Shown here: positions 1 to 12,300 of the stretch, piece by piece
Layout: each line of letters begins with the position of its first letter
How positions within the stretch are numbered: position 1 is the first letter of the stretch
From: Owenia fusiformis
Taxonomy: Eukaryota > Annelida > Polychaeta > Sabellida > Oweniidae
Direction: 5' to 3'
DNA length: 64,000 nucleotides
Assembly (NCBI GenBank): GCA_903813345.2
Contig: CAIIXF020000002.1
Coordinates: forward strand, 21,342,455-21,406,454
Position numbers and translations under genes: made by a program
Notes under the pieces: generated by a model
The model's database searches: none
What the model saw: only the letters and a program-made list of their open reading frames with translations
What the model was told of the DNA's origin: nothing

Positions 1-1164
1 ATGTGACATGTGATAAGCTCTATACTCTTCTGACAAAAATTTAAACTGGAATATTTTAACATTGTCAAAATGTAACCAGAATTAGTGGCCATCATCTTAA
101 ATAAGTTGACTTTTTTATCACACTATATTGTCTTGTGCTGATGTACAGGTGGCTGGGTGGCGCAATTGCATTAAAATAGTAAAAAAAACATTCATGTTTA
201 CTGATACGAGAGCATACAAGTGCAAAGATCTGATTAGGTTTTTGGCATGCTGGGTAATTTAAAATGTAGCCATTTTAAATTCCAAGAGCGATATTTATCA
301 CTGTGTGTGTTGTTTACTATCTAAAAATAAAAGGAATATTTAATCATGATCACTCATTCCATGATAGGACTGGTATCATATCAAACATAGGTTATTTGGA
401 AACAACGCTAACTGCTGTTACTTTATGTTTGACGTCAGTATTGTTTTAAGCAGTCATCACCCAGCAGATAACAAATATTATACGAAGAAAGATTCGTCAA
501 AACTTACGTGTTTCTTTGTTATTATAAATTATGTAATATAAGGATGCAAAATTCATGGGGGTCTATGAGAATCTATATTTAACTCTAAAGTGACTTTGTG
601 TTGGAGGTTGAAATAGATCATAAACTTAAAGAAGCATTTGTCTATTTTAAAGGATTGCTGGACCTTATTAGTCAATCAGTTTCTGAATTGTTTATTCCTA
701 CTATATATTGGCTACTATATAAGTAGTTGATGATCCTACCATGCAAGTAGGATTTTTTTTCCATTTTTGTTCCACATCCCTGATATTGAAGAGTTAATAT
801 CTATTTTATTGCAAATCATCTACAAATTCATAATGTTGATTTTATATCGTTTTCATTTTCATTATTTGCAAACATTGATCACTTCTGTATTAACCTTGTC
901 TTTTAAAACATGGCCGTCTTATACCAGACCGTGTATATTCTTATATCAACTGGTGGCAGCGTTAGCTAAAGATAAAAGCCCCCCAGAGGAGAGATAGTTT
1001 CAAGTGCATGTTATTTTTTAATGTCTTATATTACCAGGTTCTTGTAGAGGTGTGTCTGTTTATTAGGTCTTCTGATACTCTTTGCAAGATGGATTGACTG
1101 TGTCCTACACTCGTAAAATCACCAGTTAACTTGTGATTTATAAGAGCCAATCAAAGCCTGTCGT

Positions 1165-1290
1165 TACTTAGTGACATATTCTCTAACTTTTTTTTTGTGG
1201 ATGGTGTTTGGCATTTGGCTGTCGGTGTTCAGCATCTGTAACAAATGGCAGGTGGTGACAGTTTGCATGTTCATGCCTTGTTAGTTAATT
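1165..1290 (+). repeat. R1 dispersed repeat copy
   Basis: Contains GTGACATATT, a TGGTGTTTGGCATTTGG-type centre, and the conserved 3' block CTGTAACAAATGGCAGGTGG followed by TGACA and a CATGCCTTGTTAGTTAA tail. Its 5' hairpin is eroded. Confidence 0.7.
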
Positions 1291-3877
1291 TATTAGATCA
1301 GCTTTTTGCTGCTTTTAAAAGTGGTTTAACATCAAATGGAAAATTATCCATTCTAGTCAGAGTGTGGTATGCTTACTAGATTTCAGAGTAGAATTATGAA
1401 AGTAAAATGTCAAGGCGAATGCTCAGTTAGTTGAACACATATTTGCTCAAAAATTAGACAGAAAAATATTTCCAATTAGTTCATATCTGCACACTTCATG
1501 GACATAATGAACACATAGTTGAACTTTAATATAGTAGAGCAAGAAAGTTACTTCATAGTTTGAGAAAATTGACTTAAACAGGCCCCTTTCTCATCTCTAA
1601 TCTCCAATAACTGGCTGAATTAGAAATTTTTTTTTCCAGAAAATAAAATTAGAATTGTGATGGAAACAGAGGCATTATTTTTGAAAATATTGCTTCCAAA
1701 TGTTAGACTCTCACATTCCTTCTAATTCTGTTAATGCAACTGAGAGGTGGGAGGGCTTATCCTTCATATCTGAACATATAATAATCCTTATCACTATTAT
1801 CGATGTTACATAATAGCAGTAAATGATTGCATGGTTGCCATAATGAAATAATAAAATGCCATTGATAAACGTGACAGGATTATCTAAATGAAACAACATG
1901 TGAGATATATTGCTTTTAGATTAATTTCTAAAATACTGAATGACTGCAGTATTTTCTCCAGGATTTTTTTTTCAAATGGGTGCAAAATTCTTATTTTCAC
2001 AGTTTTGGCCAACTTTGGTCAGAATATGCTCATTTTCATGATTTTTAATTCTTATTTTTAATTCTTATTTTCAAATTGGTGCAAATGGATTTTGAGGTGG
2101 GTGCTGCACCCACTTGCTTTAATGCTGAGGAGATCACTGCTATGATAAGAAGTATTTTTTGTGATATGATAATTTTGCCCATTTGTACTATATTTTACCA
2201 TTGCAGATGGGTCCTGATGGTTTGGTATTTTAACCTTGAATATTGTGAAATTTTACAAACATCTGTCCATTTTGATTTTGGTCAGGTAACAACCCTCTGG
2301 ACATTGAAGAAAATTCATTTTAAATGTTAAGAAGTCTAATAATCTATAACGATTGATAAAAACTATTAAACATAATTGTCGCAATTTCCTGTCATTTTAA
2401 CGCTATTTTGTGGTTTTGTAAGTTTAGCAAATTGATTCTGGTAAAAGTATTACATCACTTGAGAAACCACAAATGATTCAGCAATTCACAGTTTGCTTTA
2501 ATAACATGTATTATCAACAATAATTAAGGATACCTACATAACATAGTTACTACATCCGTGTGATAAACTTTTTCAAATCTGGTTGGGTTATTCCAGCCTC
2601 TGCTGTGTCAATCTTTGTAATATAGTCAATTTCTCTGCTCATTATGAATCAACAGCAAAGTTGTTTTTATAAAATCATATTATTTGACGGTTCTGTACTA
2701 AGAAAATGGTTTTTAGTTCAGACTTTCAGATTCGCAAGTTCTGTTTTTTTTTCTTATTGCAATGAATATATGTCAAAATTGTATCATTTTTAAAAAAAAG
2801 TCAAATTATGGAATATTTACTTGACCAGGGATGAAAATGATTTACTAGCAAAGGTCAAAATTTGAGATTTATTTTATTTTCTCAATATTCTCAGATAGCA
2901 AATATGTCCTCAAAAGCCACCTTATATTCTGCTATTCTCTTTGTGGGGTATACATGTAATAAAAAGAATTTAACTTTTTTTGTAAAAATTCCAGTTCAGT
3001 TTCTTAACACAAACCAGAGGCCATTTCAAGTGCAACACTTTATTTTAACAAGTTTTTCATCACCACACACACCATCTCCTAATTGGTGTGGCCCTTTAAT
3101 CCTTAATTGAACTCTTAATTAATTTAACAGTTTTAAGAAAATTAATGAGTTTTTATTTTTTTCAGGAGTAATTTTGATTTGCAGATGTCGTTTTCACTTA
3201 GTGTTGGTTTGATCATTTGTCATCTGAAATGTGACTGTTTATGCCAGTACCCGGGCTAAAATTCTTTTAAGAGTTTCTTTTTGTTTCATAAAGTAAAACA
3301 GAGGGTGGTATATGATCTTAAAACACTTTGTTTATTTCTCACACTTGACAATGTTTCATTAAATATTTATCTGGAAAATATCAAAATAAAAATAATTGTA
3401 CAAGAGAATAATTCATGTTTAACACCCAAGCAAAATTTTGGAACTTTTTTGCAAAATTCTGGCTTTTGTCACATAGCCGCGTCCTTCAGCCAATCTTAAG
3501 CTATATTAAATGGTCCCTGTAGAGATAAAGATTTTTGGTCTTAAGGGCTTCAAACAAGCCTATAATTTATCATAGGTCTTTTTATTTTTTAATTTTGACT
3601 ACTTCTACAGACAATTAATTAGCGTAATTTTAAGTAATTTTACTATATATAGTAAAACATGCACATTAAGAAATAGAAACAGTTTGATCTGCTGATTTGC
3701 AGTGTAGGTAAGTTGATCACGAATCAAAGGACGTCATTCAGTAATCCCATAATCCACCACATTTATTTCACCTTTGTATCGTATTGAATAAGGTTAATTA
3801 ATATATTTGAATAATGTGGAAAGGATAATAAAAACTGCAAACATCCCATGATGAGAATATAAAGTGACCATATTTTA

Positions 3878-4022
3878 AAACGTGAAATATCGTCAAAAGA
3901 GAGGAATCGGCATGGAATGAAGTCAATAGGCACATAGCACATACTCTAAATTATATAGAAATCACAAAAATCCTCACATTTCATTGAAATACTAAGAGAA
4001 ATGATGTAGAATTAGCATGACA
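3878..4022 (+). repeat. R2 dispersed repeat copy
   Basis: Contains CTCTAAATTATATAGAAATC, a TTTCATTGAAAT block and AGAGAAATGATGTAGAATTA, matching the R2 pattern (GGAATTAGC..., ACTCTAAATTATATAGAAATGC, CAGACACTTCATTCAAATTT, AGAGAAATGAG). Confidence 0.55.
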
Positions 4023-5145
4023 TTTGAAATTTTCTACCGTGATATTGGAATTAGATTTGTATGTACAAGTAGGCTTAGGTGTCGGTCAACATTTCTGGAA
4101 TGCTAAACCAGGCTTTAAATGTTCATTTGTTCATGAATAAGTATTTAAAACAAAAATTCTGTATTTGAGAAAGTGTAATGATAAAAATGCGCAATTAAGT
4201 AGATTTTAAGAAAAGTTGTTTGATGATGATTTGATTTAATTATTATTTAGTTATTATATGGGATATTAAAAAAGATATTCAATAAATATTAAAATCCTAT
4301 CTGCTCTTGATGGGCCTATTTTATTTAGTACAGTTATCAAATGCCTATTATATTATACATCAGATTTTTCTGCATTTTCATATAATTTCAAGTCATTGAA
4401 CTCTCAGTACATTTTATTTTTTATAATTTTGCCCTTTTTTCTCTCTGTACAGGTATTTTAAAATAAGCCTCATGTGAGATTTTTCTGTCAGGAAGCTTTG
4501 TTTTGTGCTGCTGTAAGTAAGGTGTAAAGTTGGGGACATTGGGGCAGACACTTTGTCGCCTTTCTGCCTACTACTTTTAGCCTCCCAGTAATCCAAAAAC
4601 CTCATTTCAAACATACATTAAAATATAAAATAACACAAATTACAGGAAGAAAAACATATATTGTCACATTTGGGCTTGAAGTTTACATTTTGAATTATAT
4701 AGAAATGTCAAAAATGGAGTCAAATATTTGAATTTTGGTGAGAAGTGGCATGATTTAGGTAAGAATTTGTGAGATTTTAATCTTGGGATTTGTTACAATG
4801 CCTCTAGACCTAGATTGATACTTCAAGTTGAGTGGTCTGTACTGGTAGACGCAGCCCTTGGGTAGGGGTCTATATCTTGGGGTGGCTATATTGTGTATAT
4901 ACTTAGTTAACATGATTTTAGTACATTTTTGGTATTATATTTTCTGTGTTTGTATCATGTTACGCACGAGGTGGGAAAATAATGTGGTGGGGGGTGAAGC
5001 TTTATGAATTAAAGGGTCAAGGGTGGGGTTACAGGTCTCGATTCTATTCACACCCCTATGAAAAGGCACCGATTGATTGTACATTGTTAAGCATGTGGAG
5101 TATTATGCTCTCCTATTGACAAAATCTCATCTAGTCATGTTTTTG

Positions 5146-5320
5146 AATGCGAAATAAACAAGAAAAAAGAGGAATTAGCGAGGAACAAAATATACAGGCA
5201 TGTAGGCGACACTCCTAGGTACATAACAATAACAAAAAATCAGACACTTTATTCAAATTTTACAGAGAAAAGTTATGAAATGAGCATGTGCAGACGGCAT
5301 TTTGAACACGCTCAGTTATT
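5146..5320 (+). repeat. R2 dispersed repeat copy
   Basis: AGAGGAATTAGCGAGGAACA, ACAGGCATGTAGGCGACACT, ATCAGACACTTTATTCAAAT, then CAGACGGCATTTTGA. Covers the full R2 consensus including the CAGACGG(A)CATTTT tail. Confidence 0.65.
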
Positions 5321-5852
5321 TATCGATCAACAAAAGACAGTGGTTTCAGTCTCTCTAGAGTGTTTTGATTTCTTTCTGAAATCTTAATCTGTTTCTTGAT
5401 ACATTCTTTGTACGTAGACAAAAAATGAGGCGACAAATATAGATATTCTTTTGTGATACTTTCCAATTTGATTTTGAAGTGATTGTGAGGTTATTGTATT
5501 TTTGGATTCATAATTTCAAGTGCTTGATATTGGTGTCTTAGAACGATTCCATGGTAGTTTTTCAGTGCAAATACTTATTTGTATTAATGTTTATTTTTTT
5601 ATATATGATAAAGATTTGCTGATCAAAGAAGATCGTGGAGGTCTATGCATTATTTGAAAATGAATATTTGACATTATTAGTATTTACACATAGAGTATTG
5701 AAAAATATAAAATAATATTTTTTTCTGGCATAAAAGATTTGGCTTTTGATTGATAAGGTCATGTGGTACCGACCACAATCGAAGAGTAATGAAGAGTAAT
5801 CTGTATTGCCCAGATTACAACATCAAAAATATTACAAAGCATTATTATTGTG

Positions 5853-5905
5853 TGTCACCACCAAAAAGTGGTGACATATTGTTATGGTCTCCGTTTTTTT
5901 GTTCT
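5853..5905 (+). repeat. R1 dispersed repeat, 5' end only
   Basis: TGTCACCACCAAAAAGTGGT followed by GACATATTGTTATGGTCTCC is the best-preserved left end of R1. The element breaks off soon after; a second, longer copy begins about 75 bp further on. Confidence 0.65.
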
Positions 5906-5984
5906 GAAGGTTTTATATTTGTCTATTATTAGAATATTGTGATTATAGCTCCTTGACTATGCCATTGTTCTTAATTTTTATGTC

Positions 5985-6120
5985 ATCAGAGGTGGTGACA
6001 TATTCTTACAGTCTCTGACTTTTTATTTATGGATTGTGTTCGGTGGTTGGTGTTTGGCATTCGGTGTCTGTAACTAATGGTGGGTGGTGATATTTTGTAT
6101 GTAAATGCCTTGTTTTTTTA
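5985..6120 (+). repeat. R1 dispersed repeat copy
   Basis: GGTGGTGACATATTCTTACA, then the GTTGGTGTTTGGCATTCGGTGTCTG-type centre (seen in parts), and GGTGGTGATATTTTGTATGT at the right. It lies less than 100 bp upstream of a MICU3 exon. Confidence 0.65.
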
Positions 6121-6205
6121 GAAAAAACTTTCCATAAGCCTAACATTTATAATCAATATAATAATAACCTGATTTTTGATAGAAACTTTTTTATTATACT
6201 TTCAG

Positions 6206-6316
6206 CACGGATCAGTCGCCATAGACTTGAGTTGTCAGAAATTGAAGCCATGACGAGGAAAACGCCAGATCATCAAAATGGTTCCACACATCTATTTCGG
6301 AATCTCAATGATAAAG
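6206..6316 (+). CDS. MICU3: MICU3-like exon: N-lobe segment ending LFRNLNDKG
   Basis: First recognisable exon, 111 nt. The acceptor is TTTCAG at 6200-6205 and the donor is GTAAAT at 6317. It begins with two bases of a split codon and ends with the first base of the glycine codon completed by the next exon. The peptide contains LSEIEAM and HLFRNLNDKG, corresponding to the MICU2/3 stretch with a (D/E)VEAM motif followed by LFR-LRDKG. This is the helical part of the N-lobe just before the first EF-hand. The following intron is about 15.3 kb, the longest here. Confidence 0.85.
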
Positions 6317-9300
6317 GTAAATATTATGATTATTCACTAATCTACAGATTACCTCTATTTACCAACCTTACATCTGGTCTACCAGCTTATTTTGTGTTAT
6401 ATTATATTTGCCTTAACCCCCCCCACCTACTGTCTTCTAACTTCTCAAATCAGCCCTCCCTCTTTGGTTGGCTCCAATTTACATTTTGACAAATAAGCCA
6501 TTTGAAATGATGATTTTATGATCTTTAACATTTGGTTATTTATGATTTGAAACCTTTATGAATCTGTATAAGCCCATCTGTCAGCTTTCATTATGATTTA
6601 ACTATTCAGAAAATCTTGCGGCTTTCGTGAATTTTTCAGTTTTTCTCTTGTAGAATTAGAACATAGTCACATTTTCTTAGAGTTTTGCTCCATTGAGGAC
6701 GTCTGTTGAGTGCAGGTATCGTTAAATAAGCACCATTTGCCAGGATTTGATCGTATTTATCATTTGAAATCTTGATTGCTGCAATTATTTTTTGCTAGGG
6801 CCTCCATGTTATTACAAGTCAATTATACCCTCAATTTTCTTGATCTCTTTGAAGATTTCCCAGTCACTTCTTCAGGCTTCTAACAAGATCTCAGGCGCCA
6901 CTTTATTGTTACAGTTACCCTATGAATGCCCACTTAACTGTCAACATCTAAACAGATGCTGTCACCAGTCCATTGAGGAACCAAATTGGACAATCAAAAG
7001 GTGTGAAAATATAATTGAAATTGAAAAATAAATGAGCACACTTATGGGTGCTTACTTTCTGAGTCTCATTTGTAATTATTATTTAGCAATGAATGGAATT
7101 GTTCTCTAAAGAATGTGAAGACACTTATAAGCATAATGACTCAAATTTTATCCATTTTTCAATAAATACGATAAATACCTCAAAACTTGTTATGTTGTTT
7201 TATTGAATTTTACATACACAATACATGTTATCAGAAATAAACATTAGAATAGTATAATGGTTGACCCAGAAACAACATGTCTACATAGGCAGGTATAATA
7301 ACTTTGCAAATAAAATGCAATGTAACAAAATCCATGAATAATAAAGCTAACATGCCTGTTGTTAACACCCAGAATTGTACTAAAATACCATTTAATCAGA
7401 TATTTCTTTCAAAATTTAGAAAGAAAATAAGAGAGTGATAATATTGGCAGACGGCAGTCGTAGGATATTAGTATCATAGGAGGTCTTATTCTGGTTAGGG
7501 GATGTGGCGGTGTCAAATAAATCAACCAGTAATAAATATATAAATAATACACTATTATTAACCACATTTAACCAAAATATTGAATGTTGTTGTGAATCAC
7601 TATAAAGAGGACAGTAACAGAATAGTTACCCATAATGCAAATGTCCGTCTGCTCAATCTTATTTTACTCTATTTCTCTCAAAAATTTGAGTGAAGTATTT
7701 AGTTTTCTTGCTAAAGCAATGCTTTTGAGTGTTGTCTTCATGCCTGTTCACTTTATTCCTTGTTTTTGGTATCTGTTTTAATATATTTGGATTTCTAAAT
7801 ATCATCATTTTGACATTTCAATCCTAGTAGGCCCCAGAGGTATACTACTTTCAAAGTAGTTCAAAGAATAACAAATTCATTAAGATCATTACTAACTGGT
7901 TAGACTTTTCAATAGATATATAGAGGGAACTTGTCAAAAGTCAAAACATTTAATTCAAAATATTCCCTTATGGGATTTCATTTTGGATGAATATAGTTTA
8001 TTGTCGATATATCCTAAGAAAGGGGAAAAGTCTGTAAATTCAAATTGAATCTTCATTCACAAATATTCATATGTTACCAAGTACACAAGACGGATGATTA
8101 TAGCCCTGCACTTAACTTATCATACTATATTCCAAGTTCTGATTATAAAGGATTTGACAATATTCAGACTGTGTCACAAGTTTTTGAGTTCCTGGGGTAC
8201 TTCCCACTAACATTCCTTAAGACAATAGGCATTATTTCATGGTAGTCAATTTGACCATTGGGATATGGGCGTCACTGCCCAAGGAGCTTGTTAACGTGGA
8301 ACTTTCTTCTGTTGTGGCTGACTCATTGGCAGACGAATTGTTTTGATTGTTTCCAAACATACATCCAGAACAAATGAGAAACATTGTTAGGACATTGTTA
8401 TAGGGCTGTTAAGGCATTTCATGAATGTACTTAGCATAGGAATCAAAAGGTATATTGCTTTATTGTCAACATGTTAGGCGGCGAAGTTATACAATGCATC
8501 AATGTGATTTTTTGTTAAATCGATGGCACTCAAGTCTACATACTATTTTAAAAATATTTACTCTAAAAATGACACCAGAAAACATTCAAATATTTGTTAT
8601 GTTTGCACCCAGCTTGACAACTAGGGGCTGATGCTGCATGAAAATTCAGTGGGAAAAGTAAAAAGATTATTGTGGCTATTCTGATATGTTATCGTGGCCT
8701 AATACAAATGCAACCATACTGATTGTGTTAAGACATCAAAGGGAACTATGCGTCAAATAGACACAAGATCTACTAATTAACACTTTGTAGAGTTCTTATA
8801 TTGTTTTCTTTGACAATAGAAAACAGATACCAATAACACTTCAAAACCTCACTGACTCCCCTCTTCCTCATTTTCAGGTTAATATGCTCTTTCCAGTTAG
8901 TTTGATTTCACCTCTTTAAAAGACAGATTCATCCATATAGCTAGCACAGGGTATGTGGCTTTGTGAGTTAGGGTAAGGATAACATGAAATCCTTAAAGTT
9001 TGTTCTTGCATGCCATCTATTGAAGGAACCCTTTTCTATTTCATTTTTATTGGTTCGAATTTTCACTATTTCCCAAAATGTTTGTAATATCACTGCTTGT
9101 GCTTTCTTGTGTTGTTGTTATAAGCAAACAAGAAAAATGGAAAGTTTACAACGAATTCATATCAAATATTACATTTGTAGATTTTACATGTTTTTTATTA
9201 CTCATTCTTAGGATTCACTTTTTTACTTTACATTTTTTGATTTACAGCCTGTACCATCTCTTGAAGTACTTAGTACAAACATGCATTGGATAAAGAAAGA

Positions 9301-12300
9301 CTTTGATAAATCAGAAAGTTTGCCTTGCTATCTTTATTATATTCATCAACTTTGCTGACAACAAATGCCTATTTCCAGAAATATTGTTTAAATAATTTTT
9401 AAATACAGTTTAATATGAATATATTTTCTAAAAATATCTTAGCAAGCAATTTATAAATTTTTTAGATACAGTTTAATGAACCATACTTTCTAAAGATATC
9501 TTATCAAGCAATTTATGTATTTATTGATTTCAATAATTTATAGATTAGATTACTAAATAGAAAAAAATGTCACAAAATTCACATTAAATTTTTGACATTT
9601 TTCTCTGTGTGCGATGCAACATAGGACATTCAGACCCGTGCCAAAACAAAGAAAGAATATACCATGGCGATAAAAATTTCTATATATTTCACCAATTATC
9701 TATGAAATTGAATTAAATGTGCAAAATACTGTCATAGCCAAAGTCAACATTTGCACAACTTGTAAATAGCATGTGCTAGTATGAGAAAAATATATGAGAG
9801 TTTTTAGGGTGGGCTAAATGAAAAATTAAAAAGTATTTTTCAGAAACAGGTAGTGATATTTAGAAGAAAGCAATGAAACCACTTTTAGATACTAGACCTT
9901 CTTTGCTTTTTCATGTCACCACCAAAAGTGGTAACATATTGTTATGGTTTCCATTTTTTGCGACGGTGGTTGGCATTTGGTGACTGGCATTGGGCATCTA
10001 TAACAAATGGCAGATGGTAACATTTTGCATGTTTTAAATTCAAAAGGGAAGGTGATTCACATATTCAGACACAACTTAACCTTGATTGGGGGTGGTGAGG
10101 GAGGCTTTTTCACCTACAAATAAATTAAGGACCGTCATACCAATATCCAACTTCGTACCAGGTTTTGATGACTTATTCAAGAATTTGGCAATGAATGAAT
10201 ATGTCAACGCGTGCTGAGGTCAATGTCATGCTAAATAAGTGCAATCCAATTTCGCTGAATTACCTACCAATTTACTTATCAATGGATAAATAAATAAAAA
10301 TACAGTAGAATTTTCTCAGACAAATATTCTAGAGCCTTTAAAGTATACTTGAATTCTATGCATTCTAGAATTCCCCCACCCCTAATCTCTATTCATGTTA
10401 CTTTGAAAGTTGCCTTTGACATATTAATGATAGGGCTTATGTATCACCTTGGCAATGATGGACGGTGCTGACTGACATATCACCTTGGTGACAGGTTTAT
10501 TATTGTGGGTAAGACTAAACAATAACCATGCCAATAAATCAGCTGATTAATCTAGTATCTAGAACTGCACAATGGCATCAGTTACAATGACATCAGTTTC
10601 ATACCCTCAAAGATATCTTTTCCTATGCCTCGCATCTAAATTTTTTGCCCCACAGAGATTAGTTAGAGGCATAATGATCTATAAAGGAGGTATGGTCAGA
10701 CCATAATGATCTATGAAATAAAGGAGTCAGACCTTAAGGATCTATGTACTAAAGGAAGTGTGGTCAGACCATGAGGATCTATGTACTAAAGGAGGTGTGG
10801 TCAGACAATGAGGATCTATGTACTAAAGGAGGTGTGGTCAGACCATGAGGATCCATGTACTAAAGGAGGTGTGGTCAGGCCATGATGACCTATCTGCTAA
10901 GAGAGGTTTAGTTAGACTATGATGATCATTGTATTTGATAAATTTCCAAATCTAAAACTGTTTCTTGTATTTGTGTAGGCAGATTGGAATTTATTATTAG
11001 ATGTCAATAAGTCGTGATGTCACTGAATTTGGTAGCCGATTTTGTGCTCCACATAATTATTGTAGGCCTTATTGGGGGCTTGGGGGCTAGCCTCCAATAT
11101 ATTTTCAGTTATTTCCATAGTTTCAACAATGGTTTTAAAAACTAATGGATTTAGAAGTTTAGGAGCCCTGTATGTTTTGGTAATGTACTCAAGACCGTAA
11201 TTGCTTTTCATATAGGGATCAGTGATAGGGGAATCTTGTTCAATAGAACAAAGTTTTGAAATTTGTAGCCGGCAGAATGTGTTATATGACATTGGCAAGG
11301 ATAGTGTAATGTCACAACTTAGATCTTTGACGGGAAGCAATGTCCTTGATTGGCTGTCTCATATATTTCTAGCCAGACACTTCTCCAGGCTCGGATCTGA
11401 TACTAGGGATTTCACTTTTTTACATTTAAATAGGTTTGTCTGTGTCAATAGCTTAATCACCATGTTTATTAGATAACTACCATGTAGACCAAACTATAAT
11501 TTAGATGTTTTTCCAGCTATATTGGCTGAGCAAGCGAGAGCTTCAAAGTCCATTTTAATGAAAAATAAATGACGCAATGTTCTACTATACCATTTGAAAG
11601 GTGAGAGCGTCCACTTTAAAGATCTGGCTGGTTTACGGAGGTCTAGTTCATTGGTTACGATCTTGTGAAATTAATCATTTCATCATCAAGGGTTTAATTT
11701 TGTCAGTATAGACTATAATGCAATGTTGAACTTCAAATTTAAAACAAAATTACATGAATTTAACTTTAGTGTTATTCTAGTACAATGAAAGAGATTTTGA
11801 CTAAATAATTTCCAGTTAATGTATAAATATTATTAGTTAATATAAAAATATGGTATGGTTTAATCTTTATTATTTATGGTATAATATTTCCAAAATATCT
11901 TACAAAATGTTGATTGAATTTGTTCACTTTTTGATTTCTAACCTACGAACATCCGTTAGTCTGTTATTCTAACTATGGATATTATGACATCATAACTACA
12001 ACAATAGATTTATGTTTTCAAATATAACAATGCTTACAGAAATAAACACCAGACACAGTGAGTCATAATTTTTGTTAATCCAGAAAGTTTTCGTTTAAGT
12101 TCTCTGTTATAGTTCCGGAATTTTCTTTTTAAATAAATCAAGTTTTGAACAGAAATATCAAGGTGGTAATGTTTAAAATGTGAAATTAGGGAGAAAGGAG
12201 TGAAATAAGCAAGGAATTAAGTAGAAAAGGATGTAGTTAACCCTCTAAATTATATAGAAATGCAATGAAATCTGAAACTTCATTCAAATTTTAGAGAGAA

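Larger units (their letters stand above)
1..6205. other. Gene-free left flank (probably MICU3 intron)
   Basis: No exon recognised. Since the first visible MICU3 exon starts in mid-codon, this is most likely intron. It contains R1 copies (1165, 5853, 5985), R2 copies (3878, 5146) and AT-rich unique sequence. Confidence 0.6.
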
